Under the pieces are notes generated by a model. The model was not told the origin of the DNA, did not search any database, and worked only from the letters and a program-made list of their open reading frames with translations. From Caldalkalibacillus mannanilyticus JCM 10596 (GTDB lineage: Bacteria; Bacillota; Bacilli; Caldalkalibacillales; JCM-10596): a stretch of 64,000 nt of DNA. Positions 28,041-37,782 of this stretch are shown piece after piece. Position numbers and translations under genes: made by a program. The stretch lies in contig NZ_BAMO01000030.1 of NCBI RefSeq assembly GCF_000615945.1, forward strand, positions 1-64,000, written 5' to 3'. Within the stretch, counting starts at the first letter, position 1, and every line of letters starts with the position of its first letter.

Positions 28041-28808
28041 ATGAATATTTTAGTTTTATTAAAAAGAACCTTTGATACGGAAGAAAAGATTGTTGTGCAA
28101 AACAATCAAATATCTGAAGACGGTGTAGAATTTATTGTCAACCCTTATGATGAGTATGCTGTAGAAGAAGGGATTAAGCTGCGTGATGATTTTGGAGGAG
28201 AAGTGACGGTTCTAACTGTAGGACCTGCTGATGCGGATAAAGAACTTCGTACCGCTTTAGCCATGGGAGCAGACAAGGCAATCTTAGTAGATGATGAATC
28301 CTTATTTGGAGATGAGTACACGATTTCTCAAGTCCTAGCTGCGATTATTAAGGAAAGAGGATTCGATATCATCTTGGGAGGAAATGTGTCTGTAGATAAT
28401 GGAGCAGGTCAGGTGGCTAGCCGAGTAGCAGAACTACTTGATATTCCTCAAGTAACCACGATTACCAAGCTTACAATTGATGGCACTAAAGCGGTTGTTG
28501 AGCGTGATGTGGAGGGAGATCTAGAGGTGATTGAAACCACTCTTCCAGCTCTATTCACGGCTCAGCAAGGCTTAAATGAGCCACGTTATCCTTCTCTACC
28601 AGGAATTATGAAGGCTAAGAAAAAACCATTGGAGCGTTTAGGTGCTGGTGATATACAGGTGAACCTTGACCAAATCAAGCCGAAGACTGAAACAGTGGAG
28701 TTATTTACTCCTCCTAAGAAAGAAGCAGGTCGCCTTCTCCAAGGGGAGAAAGAGGATCAAGTGAAGGAATTGGTTCAATTACTAAGAAATGAAGCTAAAG
28801 TGATATAA
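28041..28808 (+). CDS. etfB: Electron transfer flavoprotein, beta subunit
   Basis: A 255-residue EtfB that, with EtfA, carries electrons from acyl-CoA dehydrogenases to the quinone pool. It shows the AMP-binding motif region and the signature VERDVEGDLEVIETTLPALFTAQQGLNEPRYPSLPGIMKAKKKP. AGGAGGGA precedes the ATG. etfA follows 14 bases later. A ~120-base gap after fadB contains small hairpins only. Confidence 0.95.
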   Translation: MNILVLLKRTFDTEEKIVVQNNQISEDGVEFIVNPYDEYAVEEGIKLRDDFGGEVTVLTVGPADADKELRTALAMGADKAILVDDESLFGDEYTISQVLAAIIKERGFDIILGGNVSVDNGAGQVASRVAELLDIPQVTTITKLTIDGTKAVVERDVEGDLEVIETTLPALFTAQQGLNEPRYPSLPGIMKAKKKPLERLGAGDIQVNLDQIKPKTETVELFTPPKKEAGRLLQGEKEDQVKELVQLLRNEAKVI

Positions 28809-28822
28809 GGAGGGGACAGTCA

Positions 28823-29791
28823 ATGAGTAAAACATTTTTAGTAGTAGCTGAAGCAAGAGATGGGGCTCTTCGTAACGTAACATTTGAGGCCTTATCTGCG
28901 GCACATACATTAAGTCAAGGTGGCAAAGTGATCGCTACATTCTTAGGAACCGAGGGAGAGAACTATGTTGAGGCTTTAGCGCAGCATGGAGCGAATCAAG
29001 TGGTGTTAGTCAAGAATGAGGCATTAAACCAATATACGACAGATGGTTATTCTCAAGCTCTATTACAAGTGATCGAGGAAGTGAAACCTGATGGAATCAT
29101 CTTAGGGCATACTTCGCTAGGGAAAGATGTTAGTCCACGTCTTGCAGCGAAGCTTCAAGCAGGTCTAATCTCTGATTGTACAGCAGTTGAATTAGCAGGA
29201 GATGCGGCAGTCTTTACTCGCCCAATCTATTCTGGAAAAGCATTTACGAAGAAGAAGATAACAGACGGAATGATTTTCGCTACGATTCGTCCTAACAATA
29301 TTCCAGCCTTAGAAGCAGATTCATCTAAAACGGCTGAGGTTACAGAAGTGAATGTAGAGGTTAAAGATCTGCGTACTGTCGTTCGAGAAGTTGTGCGCAA
29401 AACAGCTGGCGGAGTCGACTTATCTGAGGCAAGAGTGATTATTGCTGGAGGACGCGGAGTAAAAAGCACAGAAGGATTTGCTCCTTTACAGGAACTAGCA
29501 GACGTACTAGGTGGAGCAGTAGGAGCTTCTCGAGGAGCTTGCGACGCAGAGTATTGTGACTATTCCTTACAAATTGGTCAAACAGGGAAGGTAGTAACCC
29601 CAGACCTTTATATCGCTTGCGGAATTTCGGGAGCGATTCAGCACTTAGCTGGAATGTCCAACTCCAAGTTTATCGTTGCGATTAATAAAGATCCAGAGGC
29701 AGAGATTTTTAAAGTGGCTGACTACGGAATAGTCGGAGATCTGTTTGAAGTGGTCCCTCTCTTAACAGAGGAATTCAAAAAAGTACTATAG
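28823..29791 (+). CDS. etfA: Electron transfer flavoprotein, alpha subunit
   Basis: A 322-residue EtfA. The C-terminal FAD-binding half has GGRGVKSTEGF, GASRGACDAEY and the signature LYIACGISGAIQHLAGM...IVAINKDPEAEIF. The usual AV(D/E)AG site reads VGASRGACDAEY. AGGAGGGG lies before the ATG. Last gene of the fatty-acid run before a terminator. Confidence 0.95.
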   Translation: MSKTFLVVAEARDGALRNVTFEALSAAHTLSQGGKVIATFLGTEGENYVEALAQHGANQVVLVKNEALNQYTTDGYSQALLQVIEEVKPDGIILGHTSLGKDVSPRLAAKLQAGLISDCTAVELAGDAAVFTRPIYSGKAFTKKKITDGMIFATIRPNNIPALEADSSKTAEVTEVNVEVKDLRTVVREVVRKTAGGVDLSEARVIIAGGRGVKSTEGFAPLQELADVLGGAVGASRGACDAEYCDYSLQIGQTGKVVTPDLYIACGISGAIQHLAGMSNSKFIVAINKDPEAEIFKVADYGIVGDLFEVVPLLTEEFKKVL

Positions 29792-29812
29792 TCCCGTCTT
29801 ACCTATAAAAAG

Positions 29813-29863
29813 CGAGCTTTTCCCACTAGAGACACCTAACGAGTGGGACAGCTCGTTTTTTGG
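29813..29863 (+). terminator. Terminator after etfA
   Basis: GAGC...TCCCACT pairs with AGTGGGA..GCTC and runs into a T-tract. Confidence 0.8.
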
Positions 29864-29962
29864 TGGGGAGCCTTGTAAAGTCAGGCAGGAGAGATGTATA
29901 TATAATTGGAAAAAAGCGTATAGTAGGATGAGGATTGGTTCACCATTTCTGTGAGCAAAAAC

Positions 29963-29992
29963 TTGGATATATGTGTAATCAAGTGATATAAT
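29963..29992 (+). promoter_or_regulatory. Candidate sigma-A promoter of trxA
   Basis: TTGGAT (29963-29968) and TATAAT (29987-29992), 18 bases apart, about 50 bases before the trxA start. Confidence 0.6.
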
Positions 29993-30042
29993 TCAATCAG
30001 TACAGACTAAACTGTTGATCTCTTAATGAGGAGGAATATTGA

Positions 30043-30357
30043 ATGGCGATTGTAAATGCAACAGATCAAAATTTTAAAACAGAAGTAGAAAGCGGGACTG
30101 TCTTGGTTGATTTCTGGGCTCCGTGGTGCGGACCTTGTAAAATGATTGCTCCTGTTTTAGAAGAGCTAGATCAAGAAGTAGGAGATAAATTAAAAATTGT
30201 AAAAGTGAATGTGGATGATAACCCTGAAACTGCTTCTCAATTTGGAGTCATGAGCATTCCTACTTTAATGGTAATGAAAGGCAGCGAAGTGGTAGATAAA
30301 TTCGTTGGTTTTCAACCAAAAGATGCTTTATTAGAAAAAGTGAATCCACATCTATAA
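30043..30357 (+). CDS. trxA: Thioredoxin
   Basis: A 104-residue thioredoxin with the redox site WCGPCK (about residues 28-33) and cis-proline loop MSIPTLM. It is the general cytosolic disulfide reductant. AGGAGGAA lies before the ATG. It stands as a single-gene unit with promoter and strong terminator; in related genomes it is followed closely by uvrC, here 12.5 kb away. Confidence 0.97.
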   Translation: MAIVNATDQNFKTEVESGTVLVDFWAPWCGPCKMIAPVLEELDQEVGDKLKIVKVNVDDNPETASQFGVMSIPTLMVMKGSEVVDKFVGFQPKDALLEKVNPHL

Positions 30358-30373
30358 GATGTGACATTCATGT

Positions 30374-30420
30374 CCATATAGAAAGCTCCCAGTCGTGACG
30401 GCTGGGAGCTTTCTATATGG
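30374..30420. terminator. Strong bidirectional terminator between trxA and the AraC regulator
   Basis: CATATAGAAAGCTCCCAG pairs with CTGGGAGCTTTCTATATG around a 9-base loop. Its right arm includes the last codons of the leftward araC-type gene. Confidence 0.85.
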
Positions 30421-31159
30421 ATGCTTGCGTGACGTGTCGGTACTCTTTTGGGGTCATACCAATATGTTTCTTGAAAAGAGCCGTATAATAGCTTTGGTTA
30501 CAGAACTTAAAAAGAAAAGAAATATCCGAGATCGAGGTCGTGGTGTGTTGTAGAAAATAGGTGGATTCTTCGATACGCTTTTTATTGATAAACTCCGTCA
30601 GAGGGAGACCTACTTCCTTTTTGAATTTACTGGATAAGTAGCTTGGATGAATCATGACATGCTGTGCAATTGGTTCTAAGGAGAGATCCTGTAAAATATT
30701 TTGGTGAATATAGGAAATCGCTTTACGTACCACATAAGAATAGTGTATCTCCGCACGTTCCTTCATAAGCGTATCTACAAATAGCTCCAGCATACTATTT
30801 TCTAGTTGATTTAGTTGTTCTAGAGTCGACGCTTTTTCAATTTCTAGGATACAGGCATCACTCAAATGAAAGGCGGTTTCTGCCAATACGCCTCCTTCGA
30901 TAATGCTTCTTGTAAACAACGTACATAGTGCGATTAAAGCATTTTTTTTGGAGCGAGTGGGCTGTTTGGCTAGAGTAGCCCCTTCTAGCTGATTAATTTG
31001 ACCAAGCAGGGATTTAGCAAGGGTGAAATCTCCTTGTTGTATAGCATGTAGAAGTTGTTGTTCATAATGATAAGGAGGATGAATCACATTCATTTGTTGA
31101 TGATGAATGCGGGAGTCCATAAATTGTTTGATAACAGCAGGTTGGATTTGCGATTTCAT
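30413..31159 (-). CDS. AraC-family transcriptional regulator
   Basis: A 248-residue regulator. The C-terminal ~100 residues hold two helix-turn-helix units: LSLEPIAQHVMIHPSYLSSKFKKEVG and ISDISFLFKFCNQSYYTALFKKHIGMTPKEYR. The N-terminal part is all-helical and is not a cupin sugar-binding domain, so the effector is unknown. It is divergent from the GH65 gene, and 20-bp-phased direct repeats lie between them, so it probably activates the sugar genes. Confidence 0.88.
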   Translation of the reverse strand: MKSQIQPAVIKQFMDSRIHHQQMNVIHPPYHYEQQLLHAIQQGDFTLAKSLLGQINQLEGATLAKQPTRSKKNALIALCTLFTRSIIEGGVLAETAFHLSDACILEIEKASTLEQLNQLENSMLELFVDTLMKERAEIHYSYVVRKAISYIHQNILQDLSLEPIAQHVMIHPSYLSSKFKKEVGLPLTEFINKKRIEESTYFLQHTTTSISDISFLFKFCNQSYYTALFKKHIGMTPKEYRHVTQASI

Positions 31160-31175
31160 AATAATTCATCCTTAC

Positions 31176-31210
31176 CTAAAAATATTAATAGAAAGCTAAA
31201 AATATTAATA
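31176..31210. promoter_or_regulatory. Direct repeats, probable AraC-type operator
   Basis: CTAAAAATATTAATA occurs at 31176-31190 and exactly again at 31196-31210, a 20-base period (two helical turns). Such tandem half-sites are typical of AraC-family binding. Confidence 0.7.
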
Positions 31211-31301
31211 TAAGTTTAGGTGAGATGGAACTAAAATGCAAGTAATTAAAGAACTTCAAATAAGGAATGTTTATGACATTAACCAAGGAGTGTGAAGCGT
31301 A

Positions 31302-33573
31302 ATGACATGGTCTATTCGAAGAAATGATTGTTCTCAGCAGGAGTTATTAAATATAGAAAGTTTATTTGCGCTAGGAAATGGCTACTTAGGGGTACGCGGG
31401 AATTTCGAAGAAGGCTACGCTCCAGAATATACCTCGATTCGTGGAACGTATCAGAATGCCTTCCATGATGTGATAGAAATAAATTATGGAGAGAAGCTGT
31501 TTGCTTTTCCAGAGACCCAGCAAAAGCTACTAAATGTGATCGATGCCCAAACCATAGAGATCTTTTTGGGAGCAGACGAAGAACGATTCTCTCTTTTTGA
31601 AGGAGAGATTATAGCTTATGAGCGCAGCTTATTTCTAGATCAAGGCTATACAGAGAGAATGATTCACTTTCGTTCTCCGAAAGGAAAAGAAGTTAAGCTT
31701 CGTTTTCGCCGCTTGGTTTCTTTTCAGCGAAGGGAGCTCTTTGCTATTGATCTTCAGATTGAACCAGTCACCTTTAAGGGACAGGTGAAAGTGGTTTCTA
31801 CTGTTAATGGAGAAGTCACTAATTACACCAATCCGAAAGATCCGCGTGTATCGGCGGGACATGCGAAGCGTCTAACCATAGAGCAGGTGGGAGAGCGTGA
31901 GGGAGCAGTCTATGTAGAAGATCAAACATATGCCTCTAATCTGCGTACGGCTTGTGTCACTCGCCATGAAGGCAGTGGACCGCATGAAGTGGAGCTAAAC
32001 CTCTCAGCGACTCGAGCTGAAGTCATCTATAGGTTTGAACTATCCGAACCGGTACAACTGACAAAATATAATATCTATACAGATACATTACGCCATCCTA
32101 CCGATCTGATCGCGACGGGATTGAAGCTTCATCAAGAGATTCAAGGCATTGGATTTGAACAGCTACTAGCTGAACAGAAAGCCTATCTTGATGATTTTTG
32201 GAAGGCAGCAGATATTACAATTGGAGGTGATGAGCATTTACAAGAAGGGATTCGCTTTAATTTGTATCAGCTCCTCCAATCGGTAGGAAGGGACAAATAT
32301 AGTAATATTGCAGCGAAGGGGTTATCAGGCGAGGGCTACGAAGGGCATTATTTCTGGGATACAGAGATTTATATGTTCCCTGTTTTTCTCATGACAAAGC
32401 CAGAAATGGCACGTCAATTATTGATTTATCGCTATTCAATCCTAGATGGTGCTAGACAACGAGCAAAAGAAATGGGACATGCCAAGGGGGCTCTGTTCCC
32501 GTGGCGTACGATTGCTGGGACAGAATGTTCTGCTTTCTTCCTGCGGGGACAGCCCAATATCATATTAGTGCGGATGTGGCATATAGCTATATCCAATATT
32601 ATCTAGCGACACAGGATCAGCTATTTTTGAAGGAATATGGGGCTGAGCTCCTCATGGAAACGGCACGGCTCTGGGTAGATATGGGTCACTACTACAAGGG
32701 ACAATTTAGAATTGATGATGTAACGGGACCTGATGAATATACATGTCTAGTGAATAACAATTACTATACGAATGTCATGGCTAAGCAAAATCTAAAATGG
32801 GCAGCAGAGGCGTATCGTATTCTAGAAGAAATCGACGTGGAAGCCTTAAGGCTCTTTCTCAGAAATTAGAGCTTTCCGCTACAGAAGTAGAGGAGTGGAG
32901 TCAGGCAGCGGAGAAAATGTACCTCCCTTATGATGAAGAGCTGGGAATCAATCCACAGGATGATACCTTCCTTCAAAAAGCGGTGTGGGATTTTGAACAT
33001 ACACCAGAGGATAAGTATCCACTCCTTCTGCATTACCATCCGTTAACCTTATATCGTTATCAAGTGTGTAAACAGGCGGATACGGTGTTGGCTCATTTTC
33101 TAGTAGAAGATGAACAGGATCTGGATACCATTCGCAAATCCTTCGATTACTATGAAAAAATCACCACCCATGATTCATCTCTATCTTCGGCAATCTACAG
33201 CATTATGGCTTCCAAGGTAGGATATCATGAGAAAGCGTATGATTACTTTATCGAAACGGCACGCCTAGATTTAGATAATACTCATGGCAATACCAAAGAT
33301 GGACTGCATATGGCAAATATGGGTGGAACATGGATGTCGATCATCTATGGATTTGGAGGACTAAGAATCAAGGAAAGCGGACTCTCTCTAGCTCCTGTTG
33401 TCCCTTCTAAGTGGACAGGCTACACCTTCCGTCTCCAGTACCAAGGACGCCAGCTTTCTGTTGATGTTCAGGCAGGAAAAGTAAGCCTTGTTCTAGAAGA
33501 AGGTCAGGACTTAACGATGAAGCTATATAACAAAGAAATTACATTGACGAAAGGTGTTGTCTATCATGACTAA
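31302..33573 (+). CDS. Glycoside hydrolase family 65 (maltose phosphorylase-like), frame broken twice
   Basis: A GH65 phosphorylase, splitting an alpha-linked glucose disaccharide with phosphate to give beta-glucose-1-phosphate. Motifs: LFALGNGYLGVRGNFEEG near the N-terminus, GHYFWDTEIYMFPVF, and the general-acid glutamate in VTGPDEYTCLVNNNYYTN. One missing C near 32540 and one missing A near 32853 break the frame; restoring both gives F-F-P-A-G-T-A and E-A-L-K-A-L-S with 757 residues, the family length. beta-Phosphoglucomutase overlaps its end, as expected for this pathway. Exact disaccharide (maltose, kojibiose, nigerose, trehalose) cannot be told. Confidence 0.88.
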
Positions 33574-34240
33574 GCAAGTGAAAGCCTTTATTTTTGATTT
33601 GGATGGTGTCATTACAGATACAGCAGAGCATCATTTTTTAGCTTGGCAGGCTCTAGCTAATGATTTGGGCATTACGTTCACAAGAGAAGATAACGAAGAG
33701 TTAAAAGGCGTGTCAAGGATGGATTCCTTAGACAAGATTTTAAAGCTTGGGGGAAGGGAGAATGACTTTTCCCTTGAAGAAAAAAATGAATTGGCTCATA
33801 AGAAAAATGAACATTATCTAGAGTTGATTCAATCCATTACCCCGAAGGATATCTTACCTGGAATCGAAATATTGCTAGAGAAAATTAAAGAAAGCGGTTT
33901 GAAGCTTGCTTTAGCTTCGGCTAGCAAAAATGCCTTTACTGTTATGGAGTCCTTACAGTTAAAAGATCTTTTTGATGTGATCGTGGATTCCAACACGATC
34001 AAGAATGGCAAGCCTGATCCTGAAATTTTTCTCCGTGCAGCCGAATTGGTGGAGATAGATCCTGCCGAGTGTATTGGAGTGGAGGATGCGATGGCTGGAG
34101 TAGAGGCGATTAAAGGCGCAGGGATGTTTGCGGTTGCTGTTGGACCGAAGGAATCCTTTCCTCATGCAGATATCGTGTATGAAACAACAGGAGCGCTTTC
34201 CTTCGAAGATATCATGACGCATTTTCAGGCTCAAAAATAG
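33566..34240 (+). CDS. pgmB: beta-Phosphoglucomutase
   Basis: A 224-residue HAD enzyme converting beta-glucose-1-phosphate to glucose-6-phosphate. It has the nucleophile/acid pair FDLDGVITDTAEHHFLAW, the sugar-phosphate loop KGVSRMDSL, LASASKNA and the metal site GVEDAMAGVEAIKGAG. It starts at the ATG 33566, overlapping the end of the GH65 gene by eight bases, so the two are coupled. Confidence 0.93.
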   Translation: MTKQVKAFIFDLDGVITDTAEHHFLAWQALANDLGITFTREDNEELKGVSRMDSLDKILKLGGRENDFSLEEKNELAHKKNEHYLELIQSITPKDILPGIEILLEKIKESGLKLALASASKNAFTVMESLQLKDLFDVIVDSNTIKNGKPDPEIFLRAAELVEIDPAECIGVEDAMAGVEAIKGAGMFAVAVGPKESFPHADIVYETTGALSFEDIMTHFQAQK

Positions 34241-34280
34241 TAGGTTAATAGCTGGGGAAAATTGAATATTTGAGGTTAGA

Positions 34281-34313
34281 GAGCATTTCTTTGTCATGAG
34301 GAATGCTTTTTTT
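34281..34313 (+). terminator. Terminator after pgmB
   Basis: AGCATTTCT pairs with AGGAATGCT across TTGTCATG, followed by seven T. Confidence 0.8.
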
Positions 34314-34424
34314 CTTTGTCTAAAACAAGGGACATTTCTAGAATGAAATAATAAAAAATTAATTAAAAACAGAAAATATTTATTGTAAAACGATAAAAAT
34401 GGTGATAAAATCAAATTTGTTTGG

Positions 34425-34486
34425 TTCTAGCTCAGCAGGTGGAGTAAAACTCCAAGTGATTGAGGTCTACTTTGATTATAAGTGAG
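34425..34486 (+). repeat. Copy B of the unexplained two-hairpin element, 5' leader of the DUF2975 gene
   Basis: It shares CAGGTGGAGT, AAAACTC, GTCTACTTT and ATAAGT in order with 16618-16673. A clear small hairpin GGAGT-AAA-ACTCC is present, and AAGT...ACTT may close a second. It ends about 10 bases before the DUF2975 start and touches its SD, so a leader-RNA role is possible. Confidence 0.6.
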
Positions 34487-34495
34487 GTGCTTTCT

Positions 34496-34975
34496 ATGAA
34501 ACGAGAAACATTCTTTTTAAAGGTGGTTGTTTTTCTTCTTGGAATGACGGGAATTGCTTTGTGTCTATTTTGGTTACCTTGGTTAGCAAATAGAGAGGCA
34601 GAAATGAATCCAGAGTTGGCTTATTTGCAATATCCCATTTTAATAGGTATATATGTCACGGCGATCCCGTTTTTCGGGGCATTGTATCAGGCTTTAAAGC
34701 TTCTAAGCTATATTGATAAGAACATAGCTTTTTCAGACTTATCTGTAAAGGCATTGAAGATTATAAAAAACTGTGGAATCACAATCAGTATCTTGTATGT
34801 GGGAGGTATATCAATTCTATTACTCTTGGTGCTAGAAAACGCCTCACTGGGAATCGTAGTACCCGGATTGGTCATATCTATTGCTTCGATTGTGATTGCA
34901 GTCTTTGCAGCTGTTCTTCAAAAGCTATTAAAACAAGCTATAGATATAAAGTCAGAAAATGATTTAACGATCTGA
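34496..34975 (+). CDS. DUF2975 membrane protein
   Basis: A 159-residue protein with four membrane segments (about 6-28, 45-68, 90-115, 122-148), the DUF2975 layout, with YIDKNIAFSDLSVKALKIIKNCG between the second and third. These proteins are usually paired with a small Cro/CI-type HTH protein, as here 10 bases downstream. Function unknown. ATG 34496 with GTGAGGTG upstream; the longer frame runs into the leader element. Confidence 0.8.
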   Translation: MKRETFFLKVVVFLLGMTGIALCLFWLPWLANREAEMNPELAYLQYPILIGIYVTAIPFFGALYQALKLLSYIDKNIAFSDLSVKALKIIKNCGITISILYVGGISILLLLVLENASLGIVVPGLVISIASIVIAVFAAVLQKLLKQAIDIKSENDLTI

Positions 34976-34985
34976 GGTGAATAAC

Positions 34986-35210
34986 ATGGCGATTATAATC
35001 AATATTGATGTGATGTTGGCTAAAAGGAAAATGAGCGTAACAGAGCTTTCGGAGAGGGTTGGAATCACTATGGCTAACCTTTCTATCCTGAAAAATGGAA
35101 AGGCAAAGGCCATTCGGTTATCAACTTTAGAGGCGATTTGTAAGGCTTTAGAATGTCAACCCGGAGATATATTGGAATACAGAGCTGAAGAAGATAGCTC
35201 TGTTAGATAA
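34986..35210 (+). CDS. Small Cro/CI-type HTH regulator (YozG-like)
   Basis: A 74-residue protein: IINIDVMLAKRKMSVTELSERVGITMANLSILKNGKAKAIRLSTLEAICKALECQPGDILEY covers a complete HTH. The ATG at 34986 is six bases after GAGGTG and is preferred over GTG 34977. It is translationally close to the DUF2975 gene and probably regulates that operon. Confidence 0.88.
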   Translation: MAIIINIDVMLAKRKMSVTELSERVGITMANLSILKNGKAKAIRLSTLEAICKALECQPGDILEYRAEEDSSVR

Positions 35211-35242
35211 ATTTTTCACAAAAACCGTTGGAGGCACAAATC

Positions 35243-36033
35243 ATGAGAGCACTAAAACAATTTGTTCGCTTTGGTTGGGAGCAAGCCCAATCCTGTTTGT
35301 TTCCTGTTGTTATTTTTACCTCTTTGGCACTTACTCAAATCATGCCACTCCCCTTTCTACCACGGTATGATTGGCTGCTCATTATCTGCCTTCTGATGCA
35401 GTGGTGGATGCTGCGTTCTGGAATTGAAACAAGGGATGAATTAAAGGTTATTACATTGTTCCACCTTATTGGACTTGCGCTTGAAATCTTCAAGGTACAT
35501 ATGGCTCCTGGTCTTATCCAGAGGAAGGATATTCTAAAATTTTTGGAGTGCCTTTGTATAGCGGATTTATGTATGCAAGTGTAGCGAGTTATCTTTGCCA
35601 AACGTGGAGGAGGTTAAAGGTTGAACTGGTTAAATGGCCACCGTTCTTGGTCGTTGTACCTCTTGCCACTGCGATTTATTTGAATTTCTTCACTCACCAT
35701 TATTGGATTGACATTCGTTGGTGGTTATCAGGACTTGTCATTTTCGTCTTTTGGCAATCATGGGTTACATACGAGGTTGATGGAACTCGGTACCGTATGC
35801 CACTCGTACTTTCTTTTGTGCTTATCGGATTTTTTATCTGGATAGCAGAAAATATCGCAACGTTCTTTGGAGCTTGGGAATATCCAAACCAAACCGATGC
35901 ATGGAGTTTCGTTCATCTAGGGAAAGTGAGTTCATGGCTCTTATTAGTCATTGTAAGCTTTCTTATCGTTGCCACGTTAAAGCTAAAGAAGGCTAAAGGA
36001 AAAATTGCACTAGATTCTAGTCAATCCTTATAA
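35243..36033 (+). CDS. DUF817 family membrane protein, frame broken near 35506
   Basis: A polytopic membrane protein with about eight segments. The two halves lie in different frames; one missing G near 35506 (catatggctcc) is enough, restoring H-M-G-S-W-S-Y-P-E and 263 residues. The segment SWSYPEEGYSKIFGVPLYSGFMYASVASYL with late WEYPNQTDAWSFVHLGKVSSWLL matches DUF817. Function unknown. ATG 35243 with TTGGAGGC. It ends overlapping the convergent HxlR gene. Confidence 0.8.
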
Positions 36034-36409
36034 GCTTAGAACCTGTATTACCTGCGGCAATATCTTGGGAGTTATTGCATATACCACTCTGAAAATGCCT
36101 CCCCCAATCATACAAATGCTGAATTGCTGGACGAAGCTCTTCACCAAGCGTTGTTAACTGGTACTCCACCTTAGGCGGGACTTCAGGGTATACCTGACGA
36201 TCAATAACTCCTGCCTTTTCTAACTCCCTCAATTGCTCTGCAAGCATTTTGTGATTGATTCCCTCAATATTCTTTTTAAGCTCCCCATAACGCTTCTTTC
36301 CATGAAATAGCTGACATAGGATGGATGCCTTCCATCGTCCTGAAAGAATCCAAACAGAAAGCTCGATTGGACATTGAAATGTCTTGCCGTTTAGTTCATA
36401 TAGCAACAT
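36017..36409 (-). CDS. HxlR-family winged-helix regulator
   Basis: A 130-residue MarR-like regulator with CPIELSVWILSGRWKASILCQLFHGKKRYGELKKNIEGINHKMLAEQLRELEKAGVI, the HxlR signature including the N-terminal cysteine that senses electrophiles or quinones in relatives. It is divergent from an MFS exporter and a quinone-reductase-like gene, so it probably controls them. Its 3' end overlaps the DUF817 gene. Confidence 0.9.
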   Translation of the reverse strand: MLLYELNGKTFQCPIELSVWILSGRWKASILCQLFHGKKRYGELKKNIEGINHKMLAEQLRELEKAGVIDRQVYPEVPPKVEYQLTTLGEELRPAIQHLYDWGRHFQSGICNNSQDIAAGNTGSKLIRID

Positions 36410-36556
36410 TCTTCCTAACCTCCTTATTACTTACCATTAGGTGAGTATTTCCCTAAAAAGTGCGTACTTACTTTTATTTAGTTTATTATGTATGATAAGT
36501 TTTGTAAACCCATAGGTATAAATTAAAGCAATATTCAAATGGAAGGGAGGGGAGCG

Positions 36557-37735
36557 ATGAAGAAAAAGTTTCTGGTATATTTGGTGTCAAGCATTGCTTT
36601 CTTGGGTCCGTTTGCCCAAACCATTTATACCCCTCTATTACCAGAGCTTCAGGAGCAATTTAGAGCATCACCCACCGTTGTCAATATGACTGTTGCCATT
36701 TACCCCATTTTCTTTGCCCTGATGCAATTAGTTTATGGTCCATTAATCGATCGATATGGGCGACGTAAAATTCTCTTAATTGGGGTTTTGTTTTATTTGC
36801 TAGCTACCTTGGGGATTTCTTTTTCATCTTCTATTCAGTGGTTTATTTTTTACCGAGCCTTACAAGCCTGTGGGATTGCAGTAGGTTCTGTAGCAGCAAT
36901 TACGGTCATCGGCGATGTATTTGAGGGGAGAATGCGTGGACGTTCGATGGGGATTTACCAAATGCTTGTAGCGCTAGGACCTGGAGTGGCTCCCATTGTC
37001 GGCGGAATAATGGGGCAGCACTTTGGAACAGCTCCTATCGCTTGGATTCTATTTGGCTTTGGGCTCTTGCTCTGGTTCCTGTTATTTCAGTTCTTACCTG
37101 AAACTAAAAAAGCAGGTCAAACGGACGAACGATTTCGCTTTGGACAGCTTACCAATGTCCTCACGGATCGAGTTGGTTTAGCCATTGTTATTCTTGGCTC
37201 TGTACAGTATGCCATATTCTATACGCTGTTAATTTTGCTGCCAACAATTCTTTCTGATCACTTCGACTTAAGTTCAAGTCAAATTGGAATGCTGTTTCTA
37301 CCGATTTCTTTCTCCCTCGTTTTGGCAAGTTTCATAGGTGGAAGAATTCAAGAGTATGTTGAGTTACGAAGGTTACTTTTAATCACAGGGGTTCTGAATA
37401 TGACATCCATTCTCTTTTTCACTCTTGTTTCTTCAATTTCACTTCCTATGTTCACGGTCAGTATTATTTTATTTGGTTTATCGCTTGGTTTATCATTGCC
37501 TGTTCAAACCACCTTATTAGCCAACGAACTTCCGCAATACCTAGCTACATCAATAGGAGTATATAATTTCTTCCGTTATGTGTGGATGACGATTGGTCCT
37601 GCCATTGGTACCTTTTTTTATTATGCTGGTTATCAATTGGTGTTTTATGTAGCTGTCATTATTTTTGCCTGTGCACTTATTTATATCTACACTCAACTCT
37701 TTTCGAATAAACATGTGGAGAAAGAATGTGTGTGA
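36557..37735 (+). CDS. Bcr/CflA-type MFS efflux transporter
   Basis: A 392-residue exporter with 12 membrane segments. The N-terminus (YTPLLPELQEQFRASPTVVNMTVAIYPIFFALMQLVYGPLIDRYGRRK) contains the MFS motif A and the layout of the Bcr/CflA drug-resistance subfamily. Start ATG 36557, preceded by GGGAGGGGAG. Divergent from hxlR and followed by a quinone-reductase-like gene 47 bases on. The likely task is removal of the same electrophile or drug the regulator senses. Confidence 0.88.
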   Translation: MKKKFLVYLVSSIAFLGPFAQTIYTPLLPELQEQFRASPTVVNMTVAIYPIFFALMQLVYGPLIDRYGRRKILLIGVLFYLLATLGISFSSSIQWFIFYRALQACGIAVGSVAAITVIGDVFEGRMRGRSMGIYQMLVALGPGVAPIVGGIMGQHFGTAPIAWILFGFGLLLWFLLFQFLPETKKAGQTDERFRFGQLTNVLTDRVGLAIVILGSVQYAIFYTLLILLPTILSDHFDLSSSQIGMLFLPISFSLVLASFIGGRIQEYVELRRLLLITGVLNMTSILFFTLVSSISLPMFTVSIILFGLSLGLSLPVQTTLLANELPQYLATSIGVYNFFRYVWMTIGPAIGTFFYYAGYQLVFYVAVIIFACALIYIYTQLFSNKHVEKECV

Positions 37736-37782
37736 AAAAGTGTAAAAAATACATTAATGAAACTAAAAAGGAGCGAAATACA

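Noticed and set aside
34425-34486. The element as a decayed tRNA (AGCTCAGCAGGTGGAG looks like a D-arm)
   Set aside because: No anticodon arm, T-arm or acceptor pairing follows, and copy A lacks the D-arm-like bases.
36430-36480. GTGAGTA ... GTACTTAC as an HxlR operator
   Set aside because: The halves are imperfect and unevenly spaced; the position is right but the sequence does not settle it.
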